DNA of 64,000 nucleotides from positions 496,001 to 560,000 of the forward strand of contig JACKHZ010000009.1 of assembly GCA_020638735.1 (NCBI GenBank), written 5' to 3'. Under the pieces are notes generated by a model. It did not search any database. It had not been told where the DNA came from and saw nothing but the letters and a program-made list of their open reading frames with translations. Below are positions 27,701 to 43,070 of the stretch, piece by piece. Origin of the DNA: Planctomycetota bacterium (lineage in GTDB: Bacteria > Planctomycetota > UBA1135 > UBA2386). Positions within the stretch are counted from its first letter, which is position 1. The number at the start of each line of letters is the position of its first letter. Made by a program: the position numbers and the translations under genes.

Positions 27701-28751
27701 TGATCTCGTCGACGCGCTCCAGGAACATCGGGATCTCGCCGACGATGCGCAGCGGCAACGGGTCGCGCACGAAGCCGCGCGCGATGTCACCCGAGTCGTC
27801 GTCCGCATTGCCGGAGCGGAAGTCGCGCACGATCGAGTTGCGCTGGCTGTTGTTCCAACCGGTGATGCCGGTAGAGCCGCTCTCGCGCAGCCTGGGGATC
27901 GCCAGCGGTCCCTCGAGGGCGATCGCGATGCGGATGTTCGCGCCGACCTGGTCGGGAGACGCCGGCAGACCGGCGGCGTTGTTGGTCGTCTGGTATTGGA
28001 GGCCTTCGCTGCCGAGCAGCACCGTGTCGAGCACGATCTCACGCTCGCGCACGACCACGCGCACCGGCATCGGGACGAAGCCGTTGGGCTGGGCCGGGTC
28101 GCCGACGATGCGGAGCAACTGCACCGCCTCGGTGTTGCGCAGTTCGTTGACGGCGCCCTGGGCGTCGCGGCCGACGAAGAAGCCGTCGTCGATGCCGAGC
28201 GGCGCAGAGAACCGCATGCGCAAACCGGCGTTGCGCGGCACGACCGAGAACGGCTGCCCCGCCTGGTTGGTGCCGAACAGCATCGGCGTGACCGTGCGCA
28301 GGTTGTCGTCGAGCGCGTCGTAGGCGTCGGCGAACTCTTGCGAAGTGACGTCTCGCGGGATGAACAGGCGCTGCTGCAGCGTGTCCGGATCCGCGCCGAT
28401 GAAGTCGTACGTGATCTCCAGGTCGCTGAGGTTGGAGTTGGCCGGGCGCTCGTCGTCGATGTCGCCGCCGATCACGACGTCGCGCTCGTACAACGTGATG
28501 GTCGTGCCGTCTGCCGTCACCTGCAGACCGTAGACGTCCACCAGGCGACCGTAGTCGACGCTGACCAGCCGCGGCTGCGTGGTGTCGGTCGCGAGTCCGC
28601 CGATGGTTCCGCTGCCCTTGCCATTGCAGGAGGCGAGCCCGAAGACCGCGGCCAGCGAAGTCGCGTAGCAGAGCGCCGCGCACCAGCCGCGCGAGGAGGT
28701 TCCGCGGGACGGGCGGAGAGCGCGAACGGAGTCCTGACTACCAACCTTCAT
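24798..28751 (-). CDS. Giant lipoprotein B' with Ig-like segments
   Basis: A 1317-residue lipoprotein. I use the ATG at 28751, which leaves a 40-residue signal region ending in FGLASC; ATGs at 28781 and upstream give an implausibly long leader. The protein shares with the 1325-residue gene the mature N-terminus ('LVSVDYGRLVDVYGLQV'), the Ig-like strand VVRFTKPVDISTVK, TSLRLQPTTGF, GGVRDLAGNRL, LDVEQMYWAPY and VALPLLADF. A Pro/Gln-rich stretch (TPVQQQQPPPAPANP) interrupts the middle. Surface location is inferred from the lipobox and Asn/Gly/Pro-rich beta character. It is first of the four-gene lipoprotein array in transcription order. Function is unknown. Confidence 0.75.
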   Translation of the reverse strand: MKVGSQDSVRALRPSRGTSSRGWCAALCYATSLAAVFGLASCNGKGSGTIGGLATDTTQPRLVSVDYGRLVDVYGLQVTADGTTITLYERDVVIGGDIDDERPANSNLSDLEITYDFIGADPDTLQQRLFIPRDVTSQEFADAYDALDDNLRTVTPMLFGTNQAGQPFSVVPRNAGLRMRFSAPLGIDDGFFVGRDAQGAVNELRNTEAVQLLRIVGDPAQPNGFVPMPVRVVVREREIVLDTVLLGSEGLQYQTTNNAAGLPASPDQVGANIRIAIALEGPLAIPRLRESGSTGITGWNNSQRNSIVRDFRSGNADDDSGDIARGFVRDPLPLRIVGEIPMFLERVDEINAFTQEITVFKNGLSHEIDRGDVIRFVADSSGVAFGSAEVVVDPADDLDSPLTQHVRVRIRRVDGLADIDPRNLPGYPISITEREPWLVQNAPRAICLAEFTAGDGAGRDDPRNFLTFTPLPLELNGYRPQQNEFVSPFAGAVVRFTKPVDISTVKWADTFFFAMRDLTTQASIDEFINNRPNNQGGIGMNPATFDPAKYRTPYLITARVFDEDGSQTSLRLQPTTGFYLDSTLRNPPAGADYRYFLHLISDSTDGGVRDLAGNRLDLQGTTADRANSVVIPFTIDTRMNGNEPVFADNLAISVVRRFASRDEDSNPSYFLPDEVQSPTSGQIAKGYPLEDLFGAFLYLDNKLLARPTTRARIVADNLNQTPVQQQQPPPAPANPLAACPQTVTDPLGTEEQITTNTANNLVPAGIQNPLNPYGCRLQTLWREIDLSLSRTDPFDYNLDVEQMYWAPYVGTNLSFDEFDRVSMWLGHCEYRPIPCVGGFSSLPSLPESGLDSKFEKNFAWNPVPTGNGQSIESQAPRRAAYIDTPLTIDPSTVVLESNGVNRFLPLPTFQKPYFIYRDETVIEQGGKSDTGTLGSDLSGAAYSPYILNPFSMGQGRRWVDANGAPGDVRFVNSFWNDAKNRSLTSPSSNDEFTGGLVGNVALPLLADFWTYCDSSELPAGGGYIALGTNGWQTAVTVQSDPRPYFRALSSGRAATPSGSGPICRSPGDSQWSTASGGFTPTGAGTAARDNTFYWIMIDALKRQTVITNGFVDLYNPHRVPEGFADPRLGPFYLSGGQTQLPQGVLPHFAFEFDPPLSQLPSGTSWVPQFRGASPVDPTPWYWDKWINGGSTLFPTASWTANARADLKPTAANFPLDPYKAGDAHMRKWDPRVIPGTSQARNWWTYLYNRTVTKYVEDPNELMDPAYTQQFAGPNETFNPVDIRYVNWRFIVGNNADASPPVSPAIDTFSLSYRFQPQ

Positions 28752-29194
28752 GAGATGCAACGGGAGGTTGTGAGGCGACATGCGTGGGATCTTGGCCCTG
28801 CCGGATACACACCGGCAGACCGTGCGGACTGGGAAACTCCCCGGCCACGGCACCCGCTGAGCGGCGCGCCGGAACCTGGGTGGAGAATGCTACATCGGGC
28901 GCGGCCGGTTGCCGGGGTGAGCTTGACCGGTACGTCCGGGGGGCGCAGAGGACAGATCAAACATCATGCCACCACCCTGCTCGGCTGCAAGCCTCCATAA
29001 CATCGATGGGCGTAGTGATTTCCATCCAATCGCCGCCATCGCCGCGCCCTCGGCGGGCCGGGATTCGCGCGGGCGCCGGTGCGGATTCGCTCGCAGCCAC
29101 GGGGGGATCCGGAACTTCCGCGCCGCCACACCGGATCGGCGCCGCACCGCCACAGAGCCCCTGTCGCGGGGCGCCCGCGAGCCGGGCCGACTCC
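28752..29194. other. 443-base spacer before the lipoprotein array
   Basis: No frame with family features. It must hold the promoter of the 1317-residue lipoprotein gene and the 3' end of the pyrB message, but I find no convincing -35/-10 pair and no strong hairpin. Confidence 0.5.
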
Positions 29195-30538
29195 TCAACT
29201 GGCGTGCGCCGTGAAGCCCGCCGCGAGCGCCTGCTCCTCGGACTCGAAGTAGACCCGATTCGAGGCCTTGATGCGCCGCGCCTCGGCCGCGTTGTGGCGG
29301 TAGACGATCCGGCTCTGGCTGTGGCCGATGAAGCGCGCCTCGACCTCGCGTCCGCAGTAGCAGCACGACAGAACCAGCGGGCTGACCTCGTCGATCAGGC
29401 GGAACTCACGCTGCAGGTAACGCACGCCTTCGTTGTTGGTGATGCAACGCTCGTTGCGACAGCGCAGGCCGATGCCCGACTGCAACCCGGGCATCACCGA
29501 GAGGAGCTTTGGCCGCTCGGCGCGCAGCTGGATCTTGCCCAGCAGGTACGCCATCAGCGCCATGCGCATCGGCACGCCGAGCTCCGCCTGGCGGAAGTAG
29601 ATCGAGCGCGGGTCGTCGTCGAGGTCGTAGTCGATCTCGTCGACTCGCGGCAGCGGGTGCATCACGCGCGCGTCCTTGGTCGCCGCCGCGCCCATCGTCG
29701 ACCGCGTCAAGCGCGGGTAGTTGCTGGTGTCCTGTCCCTCGTGGCGCTCGCGCTGGGCGCGCGTCATGTAGATCGCGTCGATGCGGTTGACCTCGACCTT
29801 GGTCAACTTGGTGAACAGCGCCAGCTGGTGCGGCTTGCTCGCCGTGAGGTAGGCGGCGGCGTTGCTGCTGCCCGCCAATCCGGGCAGGTCCCCCACCGAC
29901 GCCGTCGCCGCCTGCACTCCGTAGTCGCGGCGCAGACGCTGCAGCACGTACTCGGGCAGCTCGAAGCCCGGGTACGGCATCGTCACGATGTTGGCGCCGA
30001 ACCGCGCCAACGCGTAGCAGAACGAGTGGATCGTGCGCGAGTAGCGCAGGTCGCCGCACAAGACGACCTCGAGTCCTTCGAGCCGCCCCTTCTCCTGCCA
30101 CAGCGTGTAGAGGTCGCAGAGCGTCTGCGTCGGGTGTTCGTGCGCGCCGTCACCACCGTTGATGACCGGTACGCGCGCGTAGCGCGCCGCGACGCGCGCG
30201 GCGCCGTCCTCCGGATGGCGAACGACCAGGATGTCGGCGTAGCTGCCGCCGACCACGCGCACGGTGTCGGCGAGCGATTCCCCCTTGGCGCGGCTGGTCG
30301 ACTTCTCGTCCGCCGCCGTGATGACGCCGCCACCGAGGCGGAGCATCGAAGACTCGAAGCTCAGGCGGGTGCGGGTGCTCGGCTCGAAGAACAGCGTCGC
30401 CATGATCGCGCCGCGGCACAGGTCGGACCAGGCGTGCAGGTTTGCCCGGAATTCGTCGGCGTGATGGAAGAGCTCGAGGATCTCGGCGGTGCTCAGATCC
30501 TCGATCGAGACGAGATCACGCTTGCCGTGTTCGGACAT
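29195..30538 (-). CDS. pyrB: Aspartate carbamoyltransferase fused to a PyrI-like zinc domain
   Basis: A 447-residue enzyme that makes N-carbamoyl-aspartate from aspartate and carbamoyl phosphate (second step of pyrimidine synthesis). Residues 1 to ~335 are a full catalytic chain: STRTRLSFE (54-62) binds carbamoyl phosphate, then SRAKGES (82-88), HEHPTQ (133-138) and HPLPR. The C-terminal ~100 residues carry C360-x4-C365 and C392-x2-C395, the zinc pattern of the regulatory chain PyrI. The PyrI nucleotide-binding domain is absent. The last ~35 residues (RIVYRHNAAEARRI, VYFESEEQALAAGF) resemble an Ada-type metal-binding tail without its cysteines. The zinc domain probably stabilises the assembly. 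Confidence 0.9.
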   Translation of the reverse strand: MSEHGKRDLVSIEDLSTAEILELFHHADEFRANLHAWSDLCRGAIMATLFFEPSTRTRLSFESSMLRLGGGVITAADEKSTSRAKGESLADTVRVVGGSYADILVVRHPEDGAARVAARYARVPVINGGDGAHEHPTQTLCDLYTLWQEKGRLEGLEVVLCGDLRYSRTIHSFCYALARFGANIVTMPYPGFELPEYVLQRLRRDYGVQAATASVGDLPGLAGSSNAAAYLTASKPHQLALFTKLTKVEVNRIDAIYMTRAQRERHEGQDTSNYPRLTRSTMGAAATKDARVMHPLPRVDEIDYDLDDDPRSIYFRQAELGVPMRMALMAYLLGKIQLRAERPKLLSVMPGLQSGIGLRCRNERCITNNEGVRYLQREFRLIDEVSPLVLSCCYCGREVEARFIGHSQSRIVYRHNAAEARRIKASNRVYFESEEQALAAGFTAHAS

Positions 30539-30626
30539 CGACGAGGCCCATCATGCCGACGCGACGGGAGCCGCACAATCGCCGATCGTTCTACGCGGAC
30601 ACCGACGCGGCGCCGACCGGCGACTG

Positions 30627-31646
30627 TCACGACCCGGCAAGCGCCTGACTCAGCCGCTCACCTTCGCTGCGATCGAGCGCCGCGAAGCCACCCACGGGCC
30701 CGGCTGGCGGCAAGCCGCGCAACTGACGAAGCAGGCGCCCCAGGCCGACGCGCAGCGCGCCCGGCTCGTCGTCGGGCGCCGCGACCAGCGCGTCGGGTGT
30801 GCGCGGCCATTCCAGCGCCGCCCCGGCGCGGAGCAGATCGCGCTTGCTGGCAATCACCAGGTCCGCCGCGACCATCGCGGCCAGATCGACATGGTCCAGG
30901 ACGCGGGCGCACTCGACGACCAGCACGACGATCGCCCCGACGCACGCGGCGCGGGCGGCGGCGATCGCGGCGCGATCGACGGAGTCGCCCGCGTTCCCTT
31001 CGCCGGCGGTATCGATCAGTTCGCAGGGGTAGCCATCGAGCATCGTGACCTCGGCGATCGGATCGCGGGTGACGCCGGGCCGCGCCCCCGTCAGCGCGCG
31101 CTCGCGCTGCAGCAGGCTGTTGAACAACGTGGACTTGCCGGCGTTCTGGCGCCCGACGAGCACGACCCGCACCGGCGAGACCATCGCCTCCGCGATACGC
31201 GACCGCTCGATCGCCGCCATCAATGCCCCCTGCCGCAGCGCAGCCGGCCCGGCCAGCACCGCGGCGAGCGACGCCGCGAAGCCAGGCGACGACTGTTCGA
31301 GCGCGAGCGCGAGCTGCTGGGGCCCCAGCGCACCGCGGAGCAGCTGCGCGGCGGCGGACTGGGGGACCTCGTAGCGCCCGCCGAAACAGTGCTCCAATGC
31401 CGCCAGCACCGCCGGCGCGCCGTGCAGGTGCACTTCGAGCGAGCCGTCGCTCCTGGGCACCAGTAGCACGTCGTCGACGACGCGATCGCCGAGCCGCAGC
31501 AGAGCACGCCGCGGCGCAGGCACAGCCGAAGTGAGCCATGGATCGTCCGCCGCGACTCCTGCCGAGGCGAGCGCCAGGTCGCGCTGCTCCTGGTCGAACG
31601 CGACCACGGCAATGCCGGCGACGCCGGGGGCGGTCAGGATCCTCAC
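30627..31646 (-). CDS. MnmE-like GTPase lacking the C-terminal CxGK region
   Basis: A 339-residue protein starting at a GTG that overlaps the coaX stop as GTGA. The N-terminal ~100 residues match the MnmE folate-binding domain ('APGVAGIAVVAF' and VHLHGAPAVLAALE). The G domain has GRQNAGKST (G1), PGVTRDP (G2), DTAG (G3) and SKRD (G4, normally NKxD). MnmE is usually about 450 residues, ends in C-(I/V/L)-G-K and, with MnmG, modifies the wobble uridine of some tRNAs. Here the protein stops shortly after the G domain, with no catalytic Cys. It may have another role or partner; the canonical enzyme may be encoded elsewhere. Confidence 0.8.
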   Translation of the reverse strand: MRILTAPGVAGIAVVAFDQEQRDLALASAGVAADDPWLTSAVPAPRRALLRLGDRVVDDVLLVPRSDGSLEVHLHGAPAVLAALEHCFGGRYEVPQSAAAQLLRGALGPQQLALALEQSSPGFAASLAAVLAGPAALRQGALMAAIERSRIAEAMVSPVRVVLVGRQNAGKSTLFNSLLQRERALTGARPGVTRDPIAEVTMLDGYPCELIDTAGEGNAGDSVDRAAIAAARAACVGAIVVLVVECARVLDHVDLAAMVAADLVIASKRDLLRAGAALEWPRTPDALVAAPDDEPGALRVGLGRLLRQLRGLPPAGPVGGFAALDRSEGERLSQALAGS

Positions 31647-32362
31647 GCGATGCAGCCGGCGAGCGCGGCCATGCCCTCGTGGAGGAGATCGGGCGCCCAA
31701 ACCGCGTCGAACCCGACCCGGCCCAACACCCTCGGCGCGTTGCCGCCGGTGAGCACGACCGTGCACGGCGGCGCCACCTTCCGCAGCTCCGCCACGAGGC
31801 GTTCGACAAGGCCGAGATAGCCGAGCAACACCCCCGCGTCGACCGACAGCTGACTGCTCGGCGCCGGCATCGACACTCGCCCGTCGAGGTCGGCGCGGGG
31901 CAGGGCCGGTGCCAGCCGCGCGAGGCCGTTCGCCATCGCTTCCAGACCGGGCGCGATGGCACCCCCGCGGAAGACGCCGTCTGCCGTCACGAGGTTGACG
32001 GTCGTCGCCGTGCCACAATCGACGGTGATCGCGTGCCCGTAGCGCCGGTGTGCAGCCAGCGCCCCGAGCCAGCGATCCGCGCCGAGCGTCTCGAGGGTCG
32101 CATACTCCAGGGCGAGCGGGCACGGCAGCTCCTGCCCGACGGTCTCCACGCCGACACCTCGTCCAGCGAACGCATCGCGCACCGCACTGGCGGCCGCCGA
32201 CACGACGCTGACCATCACAACCCGGTCTCCTGGACTCCAGAGGTCGACCAGCGCATGCAACTGCGGGTCACGCGACGAGGTCGAGGCGCGCGCGCCATCG
32301 GGGTGACGACGCGCGCCGATGGTGCTGTTGCCGCAGTCGATCGTCAGCAGCGCGCCGGGCAC
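31643..32362 (-). CDS. coaX: Type III pantothenate kinase
   Basis: A 239-residue kinase of the ASKHA fold that phosphorylates pantothenate in the first step of coenzyme A synthesis. The GTG at 32362 is preceded by GAGGTGA at good spacing and leads directly into LLTIDCGNSTIG, the phosphate-1 loop. Further family motifs are LGADRWLGALAAHRRYG, ITVDCGTATTVNLV (second phosphate loop), GGAIAPGLEAMANGL and VVLTGGNAP. The gene begins 16 bases after the PDZ-like gene and overlaps the MnmE-like gene, forming a tight three-gene operon. Confidence 0.93.
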   Translation of the reverse strand: MPGALLTIDCGNSTIGARRHPDGARASTSSRDPQLHALVDLWSPGDRVVMVSVVSAAASAVRDAFAGRGVGVETVGQELPCPLALEYATLETLGADRWLGALAAHRRYGHAITVDCGTATTVNLVTADGVFRGGAIAPGLEAMANGLARLAPALPRADLDGRVSMPAPSSQLSVDAGVLLGYLGLVERLVAELRKVAPPCTVVLTGGNAPRVLGRVGFDAVWAPDLLHEGMAALAGCIA

Positions 32363-32378
32363 CCGCGGATCACCTCGT

Positions 32379-33671
32379 TCACCGGTCCGGCGCCTGATAG
32401 ACGCGCTCGACGACCTGCCCGTTCGACAGCCACTTGGTCGTGAACGTGCGAACGCCGCGGTCATAGTCGCGGGTCACCTGATTGGTCGCCTGCGCCTTGG
32501 ACTCGACCTTGCGGTTGTTGATCTCCAGGAGCACGTCTCCCTGGACGACGCCGTAGCTCTGCGCGATCTTGGAGTCCACTTGCCGGACCTGCAGGCCGCG
32601 GGTGCTGCTGTGACGGCTGGTATAGGTGTCCAGGTAGACGCCGCCGAGGAAGTCGTCGGCCCCCTGTCGGAACCGCTCCTCGTCCTTGCGCCCGATGTGG
32701 AACTGATTGCCGAAGCGGGTCGTCTCCTCGACGTCCTTCCAGGCCAGGTTGTCGTTGGCGGTGCTGGCGTTCGTGCTCGCACGCGGTGTCTCGCGCCCCT
32801 GCAGGCGGCGCAGCTCGACCAGCACGTCCTGACTCAGGTTCATCGTCGTCTTGAGCAGCTCCTCCTCCTCCGGCTCGGGCGGCGTCGAACCATCCGTCGG
32901 CGGCGCGACATCGCGCACGAAGAAAGCGGACTGCGCGTCGGGAGCGACGCGCACCAGCCGGATGTGGGCATACTGTGGCCAGAGGCGGGGCGTGCGGCGA
33001 CCGCCTGCGCTCTCCTCGAGCCACAACTCCTGGAGGATCTCGCGCCCGGCCAGCGAGGTCGCTCCCGCGGTCGGCATCGGTGACCCGGCGGACTGACCGC
33101 CGGAACGGCCGCGCGTCATGGCGCGGTTGGTGTTGCGAGGCTGCGCCGTCGTGTTGCTGGGGATCCGGTCGCTACCGCCCGCGAATCCGCCAGGGGTCGG
33201 CGGCGTGTTCTCCCGCACCCACCACTCGGGCGGCTCCACATTGGCGCCCTGCTTGTAGCGGATGATCACGTGGGTCTGCGGGCCCTTGCCGTCGTTGTCG
33301 CTGTCGTAGACGAGCGAGACCAGTTCGAAGATGTCCTCGAGCGGGGTCGTGTCGACCTGAGGCTTCTTCTGCTCGTCGGCGATGCGCTGCGCCTCGACGG
33401 GGTCCACCGGCTCAGGCGGCAACTTGCCGACCAGATTGACCTGCTTCAGCTGCGGCCACCAGACGTCACGCTCGTAGCGCCAATCGGCGGTGATCGGGCC
33501 AGCTCCCTTGCCCTGGGCCGTCAACTTGACGGCGTCGTTGTAGCCGCGCTTGGCCGAGGCGTTGCGTGTCTCGACGCTCCACTGCGGCAACATCTGGTAG
33601 ACCGTCCACCCCGCCCAGCCGAACAGGCCGAGCGCCGTGACGTAGAGCAAGAACGGAATCGGCAGTCTCAT
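32379..33671 (-). CDS. Membrane-anchored protein with C-terminal PDZ-like domain
   Basis: A 430-residue protein starting at the ATG at 33671, followed at once by a membrane helix (PIPFLLYVTALGLFGWAGWTVY). The middle is hydrophilic, with a Gly/Ser/Thr/Asn-rich stretch around residue 190 and an acidic EPEEEELL run. The C-terminal ~75 residues resemble a PDZ fold: 'LQVRQVDSKIAQSYGVVQGD' then VLLEINNRKVESKAQATNQV. One N-terminal helix plus a C-terminal PDZ is the layout of type II secretion GspC, but the family is not certain. It is cotranscribed with coaX. It could serve the pilus/secretion system encoded at 4.5-10 kb. Confidence 0.6.
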   Translation of the reverse strand: MRLPIPFLLYVTALGLFGWAGWTVYQMLPQWSVETRNASAKRGYNDAVKLTAQGKGAGPITADWRYERDVWWPQLKQVNLVGKLPPEPVDPVEAQRIADEQKKPQVDTTPLEDIFELVSLVYDSDNDGKGPQTHVIIRYKQGANVEPPEWWVRENTPPTPGGFAGGSDRIPSNTTAQPRNTNRAMTRGRSGGQSAGSPMPTAGATSLAGREILQELWLEESAGGRRTPRLWPQYAHIRLVRVAPDAQSAFFVRDVAPPTDGSTPPEPEEEELLKTTMNLSQDVLVELRRLQGRETPRASTNASTANDNLAWKDVEETTRFGNQFHIGRKDEERFRQGADDFLGGVYLDTYTSRHSSTRGLQVRQVDSKIAQSYGVVQGDVLLEINNRKVESKAQATNQVTRDYDRGVRTFTTKWLSNGQVVERVYQAPDR

Positions 33672-33810
33672 CGGCAGTTGCTGAGGGTAGCGGAACGGCG
33701 CCGGGTCGGGAATCCGCGGCGATGACAACCGGAACCGGCGCCATGGACGGCGCTCCCGTCCGGACTATTCCACCCGGGTGCCCGACGAGCCCCTCGGGCT
33801 TCGTCCCGGA

Positions 33811-33841
33811 AACGCAAAACGCCTCGCGAGAGGCGAGGCGT
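33811..33841 (-). terminator. Intrinsic terminator of the rpsL-rpsG transcript
   Basis: Perfect 9-bp stem (ACGCCTCGC at 33819-33827, complement at 33833-33841) with a 5-base loop. On the minus strand it is followed by TTTTGCGTTT. It lies about 100 bases beyond the rpsG stop and is the clearest factor-independent terminator in the window. Confidence 0.75.
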
Positions 33842-33874
33842 CGTCTGGGGGCGGTCGCGTCGCCCGATCACCAA

Positions 33875-33950
33875 GCGATGTGCGGTCACCCGGCGATGTG
33901 CCGGTCACGAGGCGATGTGCCCGGCTACCGAGCGAATGCCGGCTTACCAG
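33875..33950. repeat. Degenerate ~19-bp tandem repeat, four copies, running into rpsG
   Basis: Units begin at 33875, 33893, 33912 and 33932 and follow the pattern GCGATGTGC-CGGTCAC-SAG with small changes; a partial fifth copy starts at 33951. Unit 4 contains the TAA stop of rpsG (33944-33946). The array lies between rpsG and its terminator, so it would be transcribed. Confidence 0.75.
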
Positions 33951-34417
33951 GCAAAGTGGCTGTAGGCGCTGTTGGCCTCGGCCATCTTGTGCACGTTCTC
34001 CTTCTTGGTGACCGCGGCGCCCTGGTTGTTGAACGCGTCGAAGAACTCTTCGGCGAGAGACTTCGCCATCGGCTTGCCGCGCTTGGCGCGCGCCGCGTCG
34101 ACGAGCCAGCGGATCGCCAGGCTCTGCTGACGGCGCTTGTTGACTTCGCGCGGCACCTGGTAGGTCGCACCGCCGACGCGCTTGCTGCGCACCTCGACGC
34201 GTGGCTTGATGTTCTCGATCGCCTTGGTGAACACGTCCACCGGCTCGGCGCCCTCGACCTTGGCACAGACGGTGTCGATCGCGTTGTAGAACAGCGTCTG
34301 GGCGGTCGTCTTCTTGCCCTGGAGCATGATCTTGTTGATGATCTTGCTCGCGAGCTTGTTGCCGTAACGGGGGTCGCCCTTCAGGTAGACTTCCGTGGAC
34401 TTGTAGGAGCGGGGCAT
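33944..34417 (-). CDS. rpsG: 30S ribosomal protein S7
   Basis: A 157-residue S7, full length. Its start MPRSYKSTEVYLKGDPRYGN is a variant of the usual MPRR... opening. It has the conserved core (INKIMLQGKKTTAQTLFYNA, KPRVEVRSKRVGGATYQVPREV, LAIRWLVDAARAKRGKPMA) and KKENVHKMAEANSAYSHFAW at the end. S7 nucleates the head of the small subunit and binds the 3' major domain of 16S rRNA. It follows rpsL by 41 bases, as in the str operon. Unlike most bacteria, fusA and tuf do not follow. The 3' end abuts a short tandem repeat. Confidence 0.97.
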   Translation of the reverse strand: MPRSYKSTEVYLKGDPRYGNKLASKIINKIMLQGKKTTAQTLFYNAIDTVCAKVEGAEPVDVFTKAIENIKPRVEVRSKRVGGATYQVPREVNKRRQQSLAIRWLVDAARAKRGKPMAKSLAEEFFDAFNNQGAAVTKKENVHKMAEANSAYSHFAW

Positions 34418-34458
34418 CGCAGTTCGGTGGAGTTGTGCGGTTCAGCTGGATCGGACGA

Positions 34459-34836
34459 CTACTTGCTCTTCGGGCGCTTCGCGCCGTACTTGCTGCGGCT
34501 GCGGCGACGACTCTCGACGCCGGACGCGTCGAGGCAGCCACGCAGGACGTGGTAGCGCACACCCGGAAGGTCGCGCACGCGGCCACCGCGGATCAGCACG
34601 ATCGAGTGCTCCTGGAGGTTGTGACCCTCACCAGGAATGTAGACCGTCGTCTCGTTGCCGTTGCTGAGACGCACACGGGCGATCTTGCGCAGCGCGGAGT
34701 TCGGCTTCTTCGGCGTCATCGTCTTCACCTGGAGGCACACGCCGCGCTTCTGCGGGCAGGCATCCAGGATCGGCGACTTGCTCTTGTACTTGATCTTCTT
34801 GCGCCCCTTGCGGACGAGTTGGTTGATCGTGGGCAT
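34459..34836 (-). CDS. rpsL: 30S ribosomal protein S12
   Basis: A 125-residue S12. The ATG at 34836 gives the standard start MPTINQLVRKGRKKIKYKSK; the frame extends further upstream without family sequence. The decoding-centre loops are intact: 'TPKKPNSALRKIARVRLSNG' (Lys of the PNS loop, a streptomycin site) and HNLQEHSIVLIRGGRVRDLPGVRYH, with the PGVRYH Pro and Arg unchanged, so no typical streptomycin resistance change is seen. It sits 194 bases past rpoC. Confidence 0.97.
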   Translation of the reverse strand: MPTINQLVRKGRKKIKYKSKSPILDACPQKRGVCLQVKTMTPKKPNSALRKIARVRLSNGNETTVYIPGEGHNLQEHSIVLIRGGRVRDLPGVRYHVLRGCLDASGVESRRRSRSKYGAKRPKSK

Positions 34837-35030
34837 TACAGTGACTGCGCAGTCCGGTTGGCCCCCCGGGCCATCCCGCCGGTGCAGCCCGGGCGGGATT
34901 CGAGGGGGCGGAGAGGATAGGGATTGAATCGGGGAAAGCAAGTCCGCCCCGATCTTGGTCGAGGCGGTCGCTGGTCTACGGGGCGGTCTTCGAGGCGCCG
35001 GCTCCCCCTCGCGGGCGAGCCGACCGGCGG

Positions 35031-39242
<4,212 letters not shown>

Positions 39243-39359
39243 CGTTCGCCGCCTTGGAGTTGTCGGGGCCAGTCACCCGCGGCGTCGTCACGCCGCGTCG
39301 ACCGCCCGAAGGGAGTCAGATACTGAAGATGTTCCGGGAAGAGCTGCTGGTCGCGCGGA

Positions 39360-43070
<3,711 letters not shown>

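Noticed and set aside
24762..29000. Plus-strand open frame of 1412 codons
   Set aside because: Antisense to the 1317-residue lipoprotein gene; low-complexity Arg/Val/His composition and no motif.
33875..33950. CRISPR array
   Set aside because: Units are 18-20 bp, directly adjacent without spacers and degenerate, and no cas genes are near.
33944..34836. fusA and tuf expected after rpsG (str operon)
   Set aside because: A terminator follows rpsG and the next gene is the PDZ-like protein, so the str operon is split in this genome.
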